A DNA stretch of 64,000 nucleotides from Ferruginibacter sp. (GCA_028288705.1 JAQBNH010000003.1:302655-366654), one strand, 5' to 3'. Positions 42,708-53,111 are shown, counted from the stretch's first letter. Program-made: numbers and translations. Notes: generated by a model from the letters alone, not told the origin.

Positions 42708-44381
42708 TTAGCCGTTCAATCTTTGTTTGATATCGAGATGAAATTTACGCGCGTAATCCTTCGCCACATCGTAACCCGCGTCAGCATGCCTGATCACGCC
42801 CATCCCCGGGTCATTACGCAACACCCTCGAGAGTCTTGCCGCAGCATCGCCTGTACCATCGGCAACAATCACCATGCCCGCGTGAATGCTGTAACCCATA
42901 CCAACACCGCCACCGTGATGAAGGCTTACCCAACTCGCTCCCCCAGCCGTGTTCACCAGGGCATTTAACACCGGCCAGTCAGCAACGGCATCACTGCCAT
43001 CCAGCATGGCTTCTGTTTCGCGATTTGGCGACGCTACCGAGCCTGTATCCAGGTGATCGCGGCCGATTACGATCGGCGCTTTTACTTTCCCTGTTCGTAC
43101 CAATTCGTTAAATGCAAGTCCCGCCTTTTCGCGATCGCCCTGCCCGATCCAGCAAATCCTTGCAGGCAATCCCTGGAAGGCAATTTTTTCCTGCGCCATT
43201 TTCATCCAGCGCAACATGCCCTTATTCTCCGGAAAAAGTTTCATCATTAGTTCATCGGTCACACGAATATCATCCGGATCGCCGCTCAACGCTGCCCAAC
43301 GAAACGGGCCTTTGCCTTCACAGAATAACGGGCGTATATAAGCGGGAACAAAACCGGGAAAGTCAAAAGCGTTTTCAAGACCGCGCTCTTTCGCACGGGC
43401 ACGGATATTATTTCCATAGTCGAATGTTATGGATCCCAGGCTTTGCAATTGCAACATCAGTTGCACATGCAGTTTCATACTGTCATAGCTAAGACTGATA
43501 TATTTTTCAGGATCCTTTTCGCGCAGAATATTTGCTTCTTCGTTTGTAAGGGTATGCGGAATATATCCAATCAGCGGGTCATGCGCCGAGGTTTGATCCG
43601 TAAGCGTATCAGGAATGATCTTTCTTTCGATCAGGCGTTCTAACAAAGCCACCGCGTTACATAATATTCCGATGCTAACGGCTTCGCCTGCCTGCTTTGC
43701 ATCCAGCGCGCGATCAATGGCGGCATCGATGTCTGTAAATTTTTCGTCCAGGTATTTTGTCTCCACTCTTTTATCGATACGCCATTCTTCTACTTCCGCC
43801 ACAAGTGCAACACCTTCATTCATCGTGATCGCCAGTGGTTGCGCACCACCCATCCCACCTAACCCTGCGGTAACATTGAGGGTTCCTTTCAAACTTCCGC
43901 CAAAATGTTTGTTGGCCGCTGCACCATATGTTTCATAAGTTCCCTGCACAATGCCCTGGCTGCCGATGTAGATCCAGCTCCCCGCGGTCATTTGTCCGTA
44001 CATCATCAATCCCTTTTTCTCCAGCTCATCAAAATGTTTCCAGTTTGCCCAATTCGGCACCAGCTGTGAATTTGAGATCAGCACCCGCGGCGCATCTTTA
44101 TGTGTTTTTAACATCGCTACCGGCTTGCCACTTTGTATCAGCAAGGTCTCATCTTCTTCCAGATCTTTCAACGCTTTAATGATGAGGTCCAATGACTCAA
44201 TATTACGTGCTGCCTTACCCCTACCACCATAAACGATCAATTCCTCAGGGCGTTCTGCCACTTCGGGATCGAGGTTATTCAATAGCATGCGCAAAGCTGC
44301 TTCCTGCACCCAGCCTTTGCAATTCAAAACAGGTCCCGTTGGGGTTTTATATTTTGCGTAATCGTAAACTTCGTTGCTCAT
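42708..44381 (-). CDS. hutU: Urocanate hydratase
   Basis: A 557-residue NAD-dependent cytoplasmic enzyme converting urocanate to 4-imidazolone-5-propanoate, second step of histidine breakdown. Start at ATG 44381 ([16 protein letters not shown]). A TTG at 44420 would overlap the hutH stop but adds 13 residues not expected in the family. Landmarks: [31 protein letters not shown], the NAD loop [17 protein letters not shown], and the C-terminal [10 protein letters not shown] and [12 protein letters not shown]. Length matches family (~556). Directly downstream of hutH on the same transcript. Confidence 0.97.
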   Translation of the reverse strand: MSNEVYDYAKYKTPTGPVLNCKGWVQEAALRMLLNNLDPEVAERPEELIVYGGRGKAARNIESLDLIIKALKDLEEDETLLIQSGKPVAMLKTHKDAPRVLISNSQLVPNWANWKHFDELEKKGLMMYGQMTAGSWIYIGSQGIVQGTYETYGAAANKHFGGSLKGTLNVTAGLGGMGGAQPLAITMNEGVALVAEVEEWRIDKRVETKYLDEKFTDIDAAIDRALDAKQAGEAVSIGILCNAVALLERLIERKIIPDTLTDQTSAHDPLIGYIPHTLTNEEANILREKDPEKYISLSYDSMKLHVQLMLQLQSLGSITFDYGNNIRARAKERGLENAFDFPGFVPAYIRPLFCEGKGPFRWAALSGDPDDIRVTDELMMKLFPENKGMLRWMKMAQEKIAFQGLPARICWIGQGDREKAGLAFNELVRTGKVKAPIVIGRDHLDTGSVASPNRETEAMLDGSDAVADWPVLNALVNTAGGASWVSLHHGGGVGMGYSIHAGMVIVADGTGDAAARLSRVLRNDPGMGVIRHADAGYDVAKDYARKFHLDIKQRLNG

Positions 44382-44416
44382 CGTATGCTGATAAATAGGC
44401 TGATTCAAAATTGTTA

Positions 44417-45907
44417 TCAAAAATCTCTTTGTAAAAATTCAATGGCAAGTTTCATATCGTCATGCATCACGCGGTCGGCATCATTGAAAGACACCTCTTT
44501 TCTGAACTCAGTGATGATTTGCTCCAGCATCGGCGCTGTTTTCAGCGGACGGCGGTATTCAATAGCCTGTACTGCAGTCAGGAGTTCAATAGCCAATACA
44601 CGTTCTACATTGTCAATAACCCGTTTACATTTCGTTGCAGCGTTGGCGCCCATACTTACATGGTCTTCCTGGTTATTGCTGGAAGAAATAGAATCAACAC
44701 TGGCCGGCGTGCAAAGCTGCTTATTCTCGCTAACGATCCCCGCTGCTGTGTATTGTGGAATCATAAATCCTGAATTTAATCCCGGATTTTTTACAAGAAA
44801 CGCAGGCAGGCCACGCTGTCCGCTAATCAGTTGATACGTACGGCGTTCGCTGATATTCGCCAGTTCGCTCATCGCTATTGCGAGGAAATCCAGAGCTAAC
44901 GCTAACGGCTGGCCGTGGAAGTTTCCACCACTCACGATCAGGTCTTCATCAGGAAAAATATTGGGATTATCTGTTACAGAATTTATCTCGCGGATGAAAA
45001 TATCCCTGACGTAGTTTACGGTATCCCTGGTAGCGCCGTGTACCTGCGGTATACAACGGAAAGAATATGGATCCTGTACCTGAGATTTTTTTTGTTCCGT
45101 GATCGTACTGCCGGTTAACAACTCGCGCAATCGTGCGGCTGTTGCTACCTGTCCATTGTGCGGGCGAACGCGGTGAATATTTTCGTTTAACGGATCTTTT
45201 ACGCAATCAAATGCATCAAAACTTATCGCCGAAATTATATCAGCCCAGCGCAACAGACGTTCTGCCTGGATCAAGTTGTATAACCCATAAGCACTCATAA
45301 ATTGTGTTCCATTGATCAGCGCCAGACCTTCTTTACTTTTCAGGTGAATGGGTTCCCAATCCAGCTCATCCAATACAACCTCAGACGGATATTTTATCTT
45401 ATGATGATACACTTCGCCCAGTCCAATCAGCGGCAGACTCAGATGGCTCAACGGTGCAAGATCACCGGAAGCGCCCAGCGAGCCTTGCGTGTAGATCACC
45501 GGAAATACGCCATTATTGTACATATCCATCAGCCGGTTCACGGTATCAATTTGCACCCCCGAATGCCCGTAACTCAGCGATTTGATTTTGAGTGCCATCA
45601 TCAGTTTCACAATGGGTTCAGGCACTTCTTCACCCAGCCCGCAGGCATGCGACTTCAGTAAATTACTTTGTAATTCTTCCAGTTGCGATGCGTCAATTTT
45701 TACATTTTGCAGATAGCCGAAACCGGTATTGATGCCGTAAAAAAGTGCGGCCGGATCTTCCATTTTATTATCGAGATATTCCCGGCACCGGATGATCAAT
45801 TCATGAGCATTAAAAGTGATAGACACATGCTGATCGAAAGCCAGCAGATTTTTTATTTGCTGAAAGTCAGTATGTTTTCTGTCAAGGGGCAGGTAATTAT
45901 AACTCAT
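44417..45907 (-). CDS. hutH: Histidine ammonia-lyase
   Basis: A 496-residue cytoplasmic enzyme that deaminates L-histidine to urocanate using an MIO group formed from Ala146-Ser147-Gly148 ([14 protein letters not shown]). Other landmarks: [61 protein letters not shown], and a C-terminal EYRRPL region. Length within the usual 500-510. First gene of a hutHU pair; hutI and the next enzymes are not in the window. A candidate promoter is just upstream (45932-45965). Confidence 0.97.
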   Translation of the reverse strand: MSYNYLPLDRKHTDFQQIKNLLAFDQHVSITFNAHELIIRCREYLDNKMEDPAALFYGINTGFGYLQNVKIDASQLEELQSNLLKSHACGLGEEVPEPIVKLMMALKIKSLSYGHSGVQIDTVNRLMDMYNNGVFPVIYTQGSLGASGDLAPLSHLSLPLIGLGEVYHHKIKYPSEVVLDELDWEPIHLKSKEGLALINGTQFMSAYGLYNLIQAERLLRWADIISAISFDAFDCVKDPLNENIHRVRPHNGQVATAARLRELLTGSTITEQKKSQVQDPYSFRCIPQVHGATRDTVNYVRDIFIREINSVTDNPNIFPDEDLIVSGGNFHGQPLALALDFLAIAMSELANISERRTYQLISGQRGLPAFLVKNPGLNSGFMIPQYTAAGIVSENKQLCTPASVDSISSSNNQEDHVSMGANAATKCKRVIDNVERVLAIELLTAVQAIEYRRPLKTAPMLEQIITEFRKEVSFNDADRVMHDDMKLAIEFLQRDF

Positions 45908-45931
45908 GGAAATATTTGGCTATTGGCGTAA

Positions 45932-45965
45932 AAAATTTAACTTGGTCAAAAGTAAGAAAAACAAA
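45932..45965 (-). promoter_or_regulatory. Candidate promoter of hutHU
   Basis: Read on the minus strand: TTTG (45962-45965), a 22-bp spacer and TAAATTTT (45932-45939), one base off TAnnTTTG. The start codon of hutH is 25 bp beyond the -7 element. Confidence 0.4.
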
Positions 45966-46004
45966 CTTTAAGTTCCCATAGATCTCACCATCAAACCAAC
46001 GCAA

Positions 46005-47006
46005 ATGAAAAAAATGCTCCTCCTGCTTCTCCTCACAGCATGCACTTCTGCAGGTTTTTGCCAAACGGTTAAAGTGATCAGCAGTGGCACGAAAACCAGT
46101 ATGCGCGGGCTTAGTGTGGTAGACGATAAAATCGTTTGGGTAAGTGGCAGCAATGGTACGGTTGGGAAAAGTATTGATGGTGGTGAAACCTGGAAATGGA
46201 TGATCGTAAAAGGTTTTGAGAAAAACGATTTTCGTGATATAGAAGCTTTCGATGGTATGACTGCCGTAATCATGGGCATTGCCGATCCTGCGTATATCTT
46301 ACGTACGATTGATGGTGGGGAAAACTGGCAAGTGGTGTTTGAGAACAAAGAAAAAGGTATGTTCCTTGACGCCATGGAATTCTGGAACGAACAGAGCGGC
46401 ATCGTGATCGGCGATCCGTTAAAAGGACATTTTTTTATTGCCCGCACTTTTGATGGCGGTCAGACATGGCAGGCTGTACCCGATAAAAATTTACCGGTGG
46501 CAGACAGTGGTGAAGCCTGTTTTGCAAGTAGCGGCACCAACGTTCGAAAACTGAATAAATCAGAAGCTGTTTTTATTACAGGCGGATTACAGTCGAATGT
46601 TTTCCTCCGTGATAAAAAAATAAAACTCCCCGTTATACAGGGAACCGAGTCTACCGGCGCTAATTCAATTGCAGTAAAAAACAGTAAAACGTTTATGGTT
46701 GTTGGCGGAGATTTTAATACAAAAGATTCAGCTAAGTTAAATTGCTTCTACACAAAAGATGCGGGCAAATCCTGGACTGCACCGCAACAAGGGCCGCATG
46801 GATACCGGAGTTGCGTGGAATGGCTGGGCAAAAATAAATGGATCAGCTGCGGCTTAAATGGTGTTGATTATTCGCCAGATGGCGGCCGCAATTTCACCTG
46901 GATCAGCAAAGAAAGTTTTCATGTTGTACGGCAGGCGAAAAAAGGTAAAGCCGTTTATTTCGCAGGCGGCGGTGGCAGAATTGGGAAACTGGTTCCTGCC
47001 AACTAA
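46005..47006 (+). CDS. Exported BNR/sialidase-like propeller protein (Ycf48-type)
   Basis: A 333-residue exported protein with a signal peptide (MLLLLLLTACTSAGFCQ). The rest carries repeated blades with the Asp-box form (GKSIDGGETWKWM, LRTIDGGENWQVV, ARTFDGGQTWQAV, YTKDAGKSWTAP, YSPDGGRNFTW), at least five in all. The fold is that of sialidases and photosystem II assembly factor Ycf48; no sialidase active-site Arg triad can be identified, so an enzymatic role is not claimed. It is divergent from hutH across 97 bp and is not obviously linked to it. Confidence 0.75.
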   Translation: MKKMLLLLLLTACTSAGFCQTVKVISSGTKTSMRGLSVVDDKIVWVSGSNGTVGKSIDGGETWKWMIVKGFEKNDFRDIEAFDGMTAVIMGIADPAYILRTIDGGENWQVVFENKEKGMFLDAMEFWNEQSGIVIGDPLKGHFFIARTFDGGQTWQAVPDKNLPVADSGEACFASSGTNVRKLNKSEAVFITGGLQSNVFLRDKKIKLPVIQGTESTGANSIAVKNSKTFMVVGGDFNTKDSAKLNCFYTKDAGKSWTAPQQGPHGYRSCVEWLGKNKWISCGLNGVDYSPDGGRNFTWISKESFHVVRQAKKGKAVYFAGGGGRIGKLVPAN

Positions 47007-47050
47007 AAATTGATTACAGGTTTGCATGCCCGCTTCCGAACAAGGCCATT

Positions 47051-47383
47051 TTATTTTTTAAACATAAAGTAAACCGCGCCGAGCAGCAACGCAAAACTTA
47101 CCAGGTATTTCCAGTGAAACGGCTCCTTCAAATAAAACACAGCGAATAAAGAGAACACGATCAGTGTGATCACCTCCTGCGTTATTTTCAACTGGAAGCC
47201 ATTAAACCCGTTCGTATATCCCAGCCTGTTAGCAGGAACCATCAGGCAGTATTCAAAAAATGCGATGCCCCAACTGATTGCGATCGCCTTCCAGAGCGGC
47301 ATGCCCGTATTTTTGAGATTGCCATACCAGGCAAACGTCATGAAAATATTAGATGCCGTAAGCAACAATATCGTGCGGAACAT
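47051..47383 (-). CDS. DMT family protein (DUF486)
   Basis: A 110-residue integral membrane protein of about four helices (ILLLTASNIFMTFAWY, AIAISWGIAFFEYCLMV, VITLIVFSLFAVFYL, YLVSFALLLGAVYFMF) belonging to DUF486. Shared features are FAWYGNLK near the start, PANRLGY and GFQLKITQEVITL in the middle, and FYLKEPFHWKYLVSF near the end. It is likely a small transporter-like protein of the drug/metabolite superfamily; the substrate is unknown. It lies 25 nt downstream of smc's stop on the opposite side and is read in the same direction. Confidence 0.85.
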   Translation of the reverse strand: MFRTILLLTASNIFMTFAWYGNLKNTGMPLWKAIAISWGIAFFEYCLMVPANRLGYTNGFNGFQLKITQEVITLIVFSLFAVFYLKEPFHWKYLVSFALLLGAVYFMFKK

Positions 47384-47407
47384 GATTGAATGAGCGGTTA
47401 AATATGT

Positions 47408-50400
47408 TTAATTAAGGCTGCGGAAATCCACCGGTACAAGTTTACTTACGCCGGCTTCCTGCATCGTTACACCGTAAATCACATCCACTGCACTCATCGT
47501 TTGTTTGTTGTGCGTGACGATAATAAACTGGGAGTTTTCGCTGAACTGCTTGATCATGTTGGTGAACTTACCAACGTTTGCATCATCCAATGGCGCATCA
47601 ACCTCATCGAGGATACAGAACGGAGCCGGCTTGATCAGGTAGATAGCAAACAACAGGGCAGTCGCCGTAAGGGTCTTTTCGCCCCCACTTAACTGGCCAA
47701 TGCTACTAGGTCGTTTCCCTTTTGGTTTGGCAACAATATCGATACCGGTTTCAGCAAGGTTATCCGGATCTACCAACACCATGTCGGCTGTGTCTTCATC
47801 CGTAAACAATGCCTTAAACACTTTTTGAAAATTCTCCCTGGTTTTATTAAACGTATCAAGAAATTGCTGGTTTGCTGTTGCTTCCACCTCCTGGATCGTT
47901 TGCATCAGGCTGTCCTTTGCAGTTACCAGATCATTTTTTTGTTCCAGGATAAATTCATACCGCTTTTTCATTTCGGTATAAGCTTCAATAGCTGTTGGAT
48001 TCACTTCACCCATATTCTCCAGGCGCTTTTTCATCCGCTCATTCTTTTCCTGCAATTCTTCCAGCGGTGTATCTCCCGTACGTGGCTCATCGATGATCAC
48101 ATCCAGGTCGACTTTAAATTCAACATTCAGCCGCTCTTTCATTCCTGCGAGTTGCAGTTTCAGATCGGTAAGTTTGTCTTTAATTTCTGTAAGTAAATGA
48201 TCAATGCCTTCTTTTGATTTCTGCTTATGACGAAGTTCACTTTCTTTCTCCGTGAGCAGGTTACGGATGTTGTAATACTCGCTATCGGCTTCATTCAGGC
48301 GCTTCTCTTCTGTTTCTTTATTCTGCAACATATTCACGAGCAGAAGTTCCAGTTCCTTCAACACATCCGCTGTCTGGTCGATATTGCTGGCAGCTTCGGT
48401 CAGCTGCGCACTACTGCTTTCCACCTGGATCTTTAATTCTGCCAGCTGGTTGCTTTTAAATTCCAGTTCCTGTTTTAACGAAGTGACCTTACTCTGCTGT
48501 TTTGTGAACTGCAGGTTATTGTCGTTATAAGTTGTGGTGGCGAAATTATATTCCTGTTCCGCCGCGGCATAATCGTGTTCAATCGCTTGTAATTTATCTG
48601 CCAGTTCTTCCAGCTGAAAATTAAATTTTTCCAATTCATCCCGCGTGTTGGAAATGGCCTCATGGTTGTTTTCCAATTGCATCTGCAACTCTTCTACCCT
48701 TGCACTGCTGGTGGTTTCCAGGTGATGCAGGTTCTCTGTTTTGTTTTGAAGGGAGAACACAAGATTTGTCAGGTTATTGATTTCCTGCTGCGTTTGGCGG
48801 ATCGCATTTTCTTTCAGTTGTTCATTGTAGGCGATCACTTCTGAATGGCGTACCTGGATCTCCGCTTTTAGTTTGTTGACCACTTCATGTTGAGCCGTAA
48901 TTTCTTCGCGTAATTTTTCCAGGTTTTTCGCGCGGCCAATTTTCTTTCCTTCAAACAACCCAACACTTCCGCCGATGAGCGAATATTTTCCTTTTACATA
49001 CTTGCCTGTTTTTTCCAGCACGACTGCACCATTGCTGTTGTGCAGCGCCGCTTCATCTTCCGCGATAAACACATTGCCTAGTAAGTTTTCGGCAAGCCGC
49101 GCATAACGGCTGTCAATTTCCACCACGCTTAAAGCAGGAATTGTTCCTTCCGGCTGATGGCCCTCCACCTGATCGGTAAATTTGTCCAAAAGGAAAAAAT
49201 TCGCTTTACCTTTTTTATTATCATCAAGTAAATGGATCGCCTGTAAGCCTTCTTCCAGGTTATTAACTACGTAATAGTTAAGGTATGGTTCCAGCACATT
49301 TTCAACAGCGGCGCGGTATTGCTCTTTTACATAAATGATATCAGACAAGAGCGGTGCAGAATGGTTCCATCCCGTATTCTTATGCAGAAATTTTACGCTT
49401 TCAGGATAGCCTTCCATTGAATCGACGAGGCTTTTCAGCAGGTCGTGTTCATTGGTTTTAGCATCCAGTTTCCGGGATTCTTCCGCTAAATTGGCACGAA
49501 GGCCTTCCATCATATTTTGTGTTTGCAGGATCTGTTCTTTCGTAAACTCGTGCTGCTCCTGCAACTGCTGTAACGCCGCTTTCTTTTCATCCAGTTCTTC
49601 TTCCTTTATTTTTTTCTCTGTTTCCAGTTGAGTGATCTGCGCCTGGCGCTGAGATTTTTCTTCCTGGATTTGCAGGATCGTACGTTGCAGGTTTTGTATA
49701 GACGTATCGGCGATAGCTACTTTTTTCTCTGCGTCAAACTGGTTGCGCTGGATCGCCTGGTTATCCCGGCGCAACACATCGATCGTGCTGCGTTTCTCAT
49801 CAAACACGCGGCGCTTATCTTCTACCGCATCCTTCAGGTCCTGCAGTTTGTCTTCCAGTTCAGATAATTTAACCGCTTCATCATTGATCTGCGTTCCGGT
49901 AAAGCTGATGCTTTCTTCCAGCCCGGTTAATTGCCCACCCGCCTTTTGTAAAAATTCGTCGAGGTTAGCTTTACGTTCTTTTAAATGTTGCAGCCGTTGG
50001 GTTCCAAGGTTTTTTTCATTTTCCTTGCTCCGTACTTTATCCAACATATCATTGTATGCATGCTGCATTTGCTGGAGCGCTTTTTCCTTCTCCACGAATG
50101 CGAGTTTTTCCTGTTCGAGCGCCGCATCTTCTTTTGCAATGGCTGTTTCCAATTCGATGCGCTTATCTACTTCCTGCTGTTGCTGGGCGTTGAGGTCGCG
50201 GTAAGTAATATTAAAACCTTCCAATGCGGCCTTCGCCAGTTCAATACTTACTTCTTTATATTCCGTTTTTATCTCGAAATATTTCTCTGCTTTTTTTGCC
50301 TGGTTCTCGAGGCTTTTTAACTGGTTATTGATTTCGAATAAAAGATCTTCGATACGCGCCAGATCCTGTTCGGTGGCATCCAGTTTTAATTTCGCTTCTT

Positions 50401-50923
50401 TTTTACGTGTCTTATAGATCGTGATCCCGGCCGCTTGCTCCAGCATTTTACGACGGCTGTTCTCTTTATCCTTAATGATATCGTCCACCATTCCGAGCTC
50501 GATGATCGCATAACTATCGGTACTAACACCGGTATCCATGAACAGGTTATGGATATCCTTCAGGCGACAGGCCACATCGTTGAGGCGATATTCACTCTCG
50601 CCGCTTTTATAATATTTACGTGTAACGGTAACCGTGTTGAATTCAGTCGGGAGCAGGTTTTTCGTGTTCTCGAACGTGAGGCTTACTTCTGCCAGGCCAC
50701 TTGCACTGCGCGTTTTACTACCATTGAAAACCAGGCTTTCGAGGTTTTCACTCCTGAGGTTGCTGATCTTATGCTCACCGATCACCCAGCGAATACTATC
50801 GATGATATTGCTTTTACCACAGCCGTTTGGCCCGATCACCCCGGTGATGCCTTCATCAAAGTTGAGGACGGTTTTATCTGCGAAACTTTTAAATCCCTTA
50901 ATTTCTAAACTCTTTAAGCGCAC
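47408..50923 (-). CDS. smc: Chromosome segregation protein SMC
   Basis: A 1171-residue ATPase that, with ScpA and ScpB, loops and compacts the chromosome. GTG at 50923 is taken as start because it yields the standard opening MRLKSLEIKGFKSFADKT; the frame continues to an ATG at 51007 but with unrelated residues. Walker A GPNGCGKSN (31-39), a long coiled coil, a hinge around residues 520-680, the second coiled coil, the signature LSGGEKTLTATALLFAIY and Walker B PFCILDEVDAPLDDAN, then the D-loop. Length and layout are complete. ScpA and ScpB genes are not in the window. Confidence 0.97.
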   Translation of the reverse strand: MRLKSLEIKGFKSFADKTVLNFDEGITGVIGPNGCGKSNIIDSIRWVIGEHKISNLRSENLESLVFNGSKTRSASGLAEVSLTFENTKNLLPTEFNTVTVTRKYYKSGESEYRLNDVACRLKDIHNLFMDTGVSTDSYAIIELGMVDDIIKDKENSRRKMLEQAAGITIYKTRKKEAKLKLDATEQDLARIEDLLFEINNQLKSLENQAKKAEKYFEIKTEYKEVSIELAKAALEGFNITYRDLNAQQQQEVDKRIELETAIAKEDAALEQEKLAFVEKEKALQQMQHAYNDMLDKVRSKENEKNLGTQRLQHLKERKANLDEFLQKAGGQLTGLEESISFTGTQINDEAVKLSELEDKLQDLKDAVEDKRRVFDEKRSTIDVLRRDNQAIQRNQFDAEKKVAIADTSIQNLQRTILQIQEEKSQRQAQITQLETEKKIKEEELDEKKAALQQLQEQHEFTKEQILQTQNMMEGLRANLAEESRKLDAKTNEHDLLKSLVDSMEGYPESVKFLHKNTGWNHSAPLLSDIIYVKEQYRAAVENVLEPYLNYYVVNNLEEGLQAIHLLDDNKKGKANFFLLDKFTDQVEGHQPEGTIPALSVVEIDSRYARLAENLLGNVFIAEDEAALHNSNGAVVLEKTGKYVKGKYSLIGGSVGLFEGKKIGRAKNLEKLREEITAQHEVVNKLKAEIQVRHSEVIAYNEQLKENAIRQTQQEINNLTNLVFSLQNKTENLHHLETTSSARVEELQMQLENNHEAISNTRDELEKFNFQLEELADKLQAIEHDYAAAEQEYNFATTTYNDNNLQFTKQQSKVTSLKQELEFKSNQLAELKIQVESSSAQLTEAASNIDQTADVLKELELLLVNMLQNKETEEKRLNEADSEYYNIRNLLTEKESELRHKQKSKEGIDHLLTEIKDKLTDLKLQLAGMKERLNVEFKVDLDVIIDEPRTGDTPLEELQEKNERMKKRLENMGEVNPTAIEAYTEMKKRYEFILEQKNDLVTAKDSLMQTIQEVEATANQQFLDTFNKTRENFQKVFKALFTDEDTADMVLVDPDNLAETGIDIVAKPKGKRPSSIGQLSGGEKTLTATALLFAIYLIKPAPFCILDEVDAPLDDANVGKFTNMIKQFSENSQFIIVTHNKQTMSAVDVIYGVTMQEAGVSKLVPVDFRSLN

Positions 50924-51112
50924 GGTTTTTCTAAATTTAAGTAAGACGGCAAATATAATGGAATGGCCTAAAAAGAGAATTTGAATGTTTCCCCTGATGA
51001 ACTCCACTTATTCACAGGTTGTACACAGATGACATAACTGCCCCCATTTAACCCTGTTTTCAGCGTGAATTTTAAAAAATACCCATTGACGGGTAGGCAA
51101 TTATCATCTTTT

Positions 51113-51143
51113 TTTGTTTCTTTCGGTCACCACAATAATTTCT
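51113..51143 (+). promoter_or_regulatory. Candidate promoter of the repeat-protein gene
   Basis: TTTG at 51113-51116, 19-bp spacer, TAATTTCT at 51136-51143 (a weak match to TAnnTTTG), 26 bp before the ATG at 51170. Confidence 0.3.
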
Positions 51144-51169
51144 TAAACCTTACATTAAAATTAATTTGT

Positions 51170-51850
51170 ATGAGAAACTTAGAAGAAAGGCTTACCAAAA
51201 TGGAGAAAACAATCAACATCTACCGGATGATCTTCGGCGCCATGATTACAATCGGGTTTACATTCGTCCTAATGTCGGCTGATAAAAAGCAATTCGTGCC
51301 GGACCGCATCCAGGCGAAAAGCTTTGAGGTGGTGGATGATTACGGCAATGTACTGGTAAGCCTCAAACCAGAAAACGGCAACGGGCTGGTAAACACATAT
51401 TCTAAAGCGGGTTATCGGCTGGTGTCGCTTTTTCCGTCGGATGGCGGTGGCGGCGGTATCAATACGTTTGATACGGACGGTCAGGTAAACTTTAAAGTCA
51501 CCCGTACGATGGATGGTGGCGGTTACATGGCCCTGTTCAATAGTGACCGCAAAGAAGTTTTCGAAGTGGGCACTACAACGGCTAACTCCGGTTACTTTCG
51601 CGTAAATGACCGCGACGGCGAGAAACTGGCCTGGCTTACATATACAACCGACGGCGGCGGCTATTTTTCCTTGTTCAACCGCAAAAATGAGGAATCTATG
51701 AAGTTTTCTACGCCTGATGCTGGCGCCCGTGTTGGCCTATACAATGGCCTCAACAATCGCGTGATCTACCTGGGCACACAGGAAAATAAAGATGGAAATA
51801 TTACCGTGTACAATGCCAGCGGTTCCCGCACCGGCTCTGTTCCAAACTAA
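51170..51850 (+). CDS. Membrane-anchored protein with short beta repeats, unknown function
   Basis: A 226-residue protein from ATG 51170; a longer in-frame start at 51065 adds an unlikely leader. The N-terminal helix (LEERLTKMEKTINIYRM) is a short coiled coil, followed by one transmembrane helix (IFGAMITIGFTFVLMS). The rest shows repeated ~25-residue units with Gly-rich turns: SFEVVDDYGNVLVSLKPENG, NTFDTDGQVNFKVTRTMDGG, ALFNSDRKEVFEVGTT, FRVNDRDGEKLAWLTYTTDG, SLFNRKNEESMKF. This looks like a beta-solenoid or propeller in the periplasm. I do not recognise a family with a known function. Divergent from smc. Confidence 0.65.
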   Translation: MRNLEERLTKMEKTINIYRMIFGAMITIGFTFVLMSADKKQFVPDRIQAKSFEVVDDYGNVLVSLKPENGNGLVNTYSKAGYRLVSLFPSDGGGGGINTFDTDGQVNFKVTRTMDGGGYMALFNSDRKEVFEVGTTTANSGYFRVNDRDGEKLAWLTYTTDGGGYFSLFNRKNEESMKFSTPDAGARVGLYNGLNNRVIYLGTQENKDGNITVYNASGSRTGSVPN

Positions 51851-51873
51851 ACACTCGATAATAAACACATATT

Positions 51874-51908
51874 AATCGCTGCCGGGTAAAATGGCGGCGA
51901 TTTTTTTT
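51874..51908 (+). terminator. Rho-independent terminator
   Basis: AATCGCTGCC (51874-51883) pairs with GGCGGCGATT (51893-51902; one T:G pair) around a 9-nt loop, followed by a T-run to 51908. Lies 23 bp after the repeat-protein stop. Confidence 0.85.
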
Positions 51909-51971
51909 CTGATTTTATAAACCGGCTGAATTGAATTACTTTAGAAAAACAATCCCACAAAAACATTGATT

Positions 51972-52517
51972 ATGGAACAAGCTCAAAAAGAAAAATGGGT
52001 CATCGACAGCACGCATAGTGAGATCGGTTTCAAGATCCGGCACCTGATGATCACGAATGTGAAAGGTTATTTCAAAGAATTTGATGCCAGCATTTACACA
52101 ACAGGTGATGATTTCATGAGTGCCGAAATCGACTGCTGGATAAATGCATCATCTGTGGATACAGGCAATGCTGACCGCGACAAACACTTAAAAGGCCCGG
52201 ACTTTTTTGACCCGGAACAATTCCCGCAGATCAACTTCGTCGCAAACACTTATGAGAATGTTGATGGAGATGGCAGTTACGAACTTTGGGGCGACCTGAC
52301 AATAAAAGGCATTTCAAAAAAAATCAAACTTGATGTCGAATTTGGCGGCGTGATGAAAGATCCATGGGGCAATGAAAAAGCGGGCTTCAGTATTAATGGA
52401 AAGATCAATCGAAAAGACTGGGGCCTGAACTGGAACGCCGCATTGGAAGCCGGTGGCGTGATGCTGTCCGATGATGTGCATATCAGTTGTGAAATACAAT
52501 TGATCAGGAGTGCCTGA
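51972..52517 (+). CDS. YceI family protein
   Basis: A 181-residue protein of the YceI lipocalin-like family. ATG 51972 is chosen over the TTG two codons earlier. The domain is complete: WVIDSTHSEIGFKIRHLM (the family's DxxHSxxxFxxxH opening), SAEIDCWINASSVDTGNADRD, FFDPEQFPQINFVA, YELWGDLTIKGISKKIKLD, and FSINGKINRKDWGLNWN. Members bind isoprenoid chains or fatty amides in a barrel. No signal peptide is present, so unlike E. coli YceI this one should be cytoplasmic. Next gene is 27 nt downstream on the same strand. Confidence 0.92.
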   Translation: MEQAQKEKWVIDSTHSEIGFKIRHLMITNVKGYFKEFDASIYTTGDDFMSAEIDCWINASSVDTGNADRDKHLKGPDFFDPEQFPQINFVANTYENVDGDGSYELWGDLTIKGISKKIKLDVEFGGVMKDPWGNEKAGFSINGKINRKDWGLNWNAALEAGGVMLSDDVHISCEIQLIRSA

Positions 52518-52544
52518 TGCTATTATTTAAATTAATCCTGTTAT

Positions 52545-53111
52545 ATGTCAAAAGTTTTAGTGATCAGTTCCAGTATCCGCACAGGAAAAAAAAGTAACCG
52601 TGTGGCTTTGTATTTTGAAAATTTCCTGAAAGGGCGCGCGCATGACGTGGAACTGGTTGATCTGGAGGCGCTGGACTTTCCTTTGTTTAAGGAAAGGTTG
52701 CGTAACCTCTCCTCTCCACCACAATCACTGGTTGATTTTGCAGCGAAAATCGTAGCGGCTGATGGAATCGTTCTGGTCACACCTGAATACAATGGCGGCT
52801 ATCCGGCCAGCCTGAAAAATGCCATCGATGTATTATATGAAGAATGGCACCGCAAACCCATCGCGATCAGTACGGTTTCTGCAGGTCCGTTCGCCGGCAC
52901 GCAGGTTATTACTTCCCTGCAATTCAGTTTGTGGAAGATTCGTGCCTGGACAGTTCCTGCCATGTTCCCCATTCCGAATATTGAAAAGTCGTACGATGAA
53001 AACGGCGTTCCGTCAGATAAAGAAGCAACGGATAAACGTGCTGCGGCTTTTATCGACGAGCTGACCTGGTGCATGGATGCTAAAATGAAAATGACATCGC
53101 CTGTTAAATAA
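52545..53111 (+). CDS. NADPH-dependent FMN reductase
   Basis: A 188-residue flavodoxin-fold protein expected to use NADPH to reduce FMN or quinones. The phosphate-binding loop is SSSIRTGKKSNRVALYF (9-25), and VLVTPEYNGGYPASLKNAIDVLY (about 75-97) is the family hallmark. Third feature is the AGPFAGTQV loop at about 114. Probably co-transcribed with the YceI gene, 27 nt before. Electron acceptor unknown. Confidence 0.9.
   Translation: MSKVLVISSSIRTGKKSNRVALYFENFLKGRAHDVELVDLEALDFPLFKERLRNLSSPPQSLVDFAAKIVAADGIVLVTPEYNGGYPASLKNAIDVLYEEWHRKPIAISTVSAGPFAGTQVITSLQFSLWKIRAWTVPAMFPIPNIEKSYDENGVPSDKEATDKRAAAFIDELTWCMDAKMKMTSPVK

Noticed and set aside
43112..43492. Open frame antisense to hutU
   Set aside because: It lies entirely within the firmly identified hutU gene on the other strand, has no protein-like composition and is a by-product of codon use.
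44382..44420. hutU starting from TTG 44420, overlapping the hutH stop
   Set aside because: The extra 13 residues are not expected in urocanate hydratase; ATG 44381 gives a typical N-terminus and normal length.
49743..50204. Long Ser/Leu-rich open frame antisense to smc
   Set aside because: Sequence is low-complexity and mirrors the coiled-coil codons of smc; no start context or domain.
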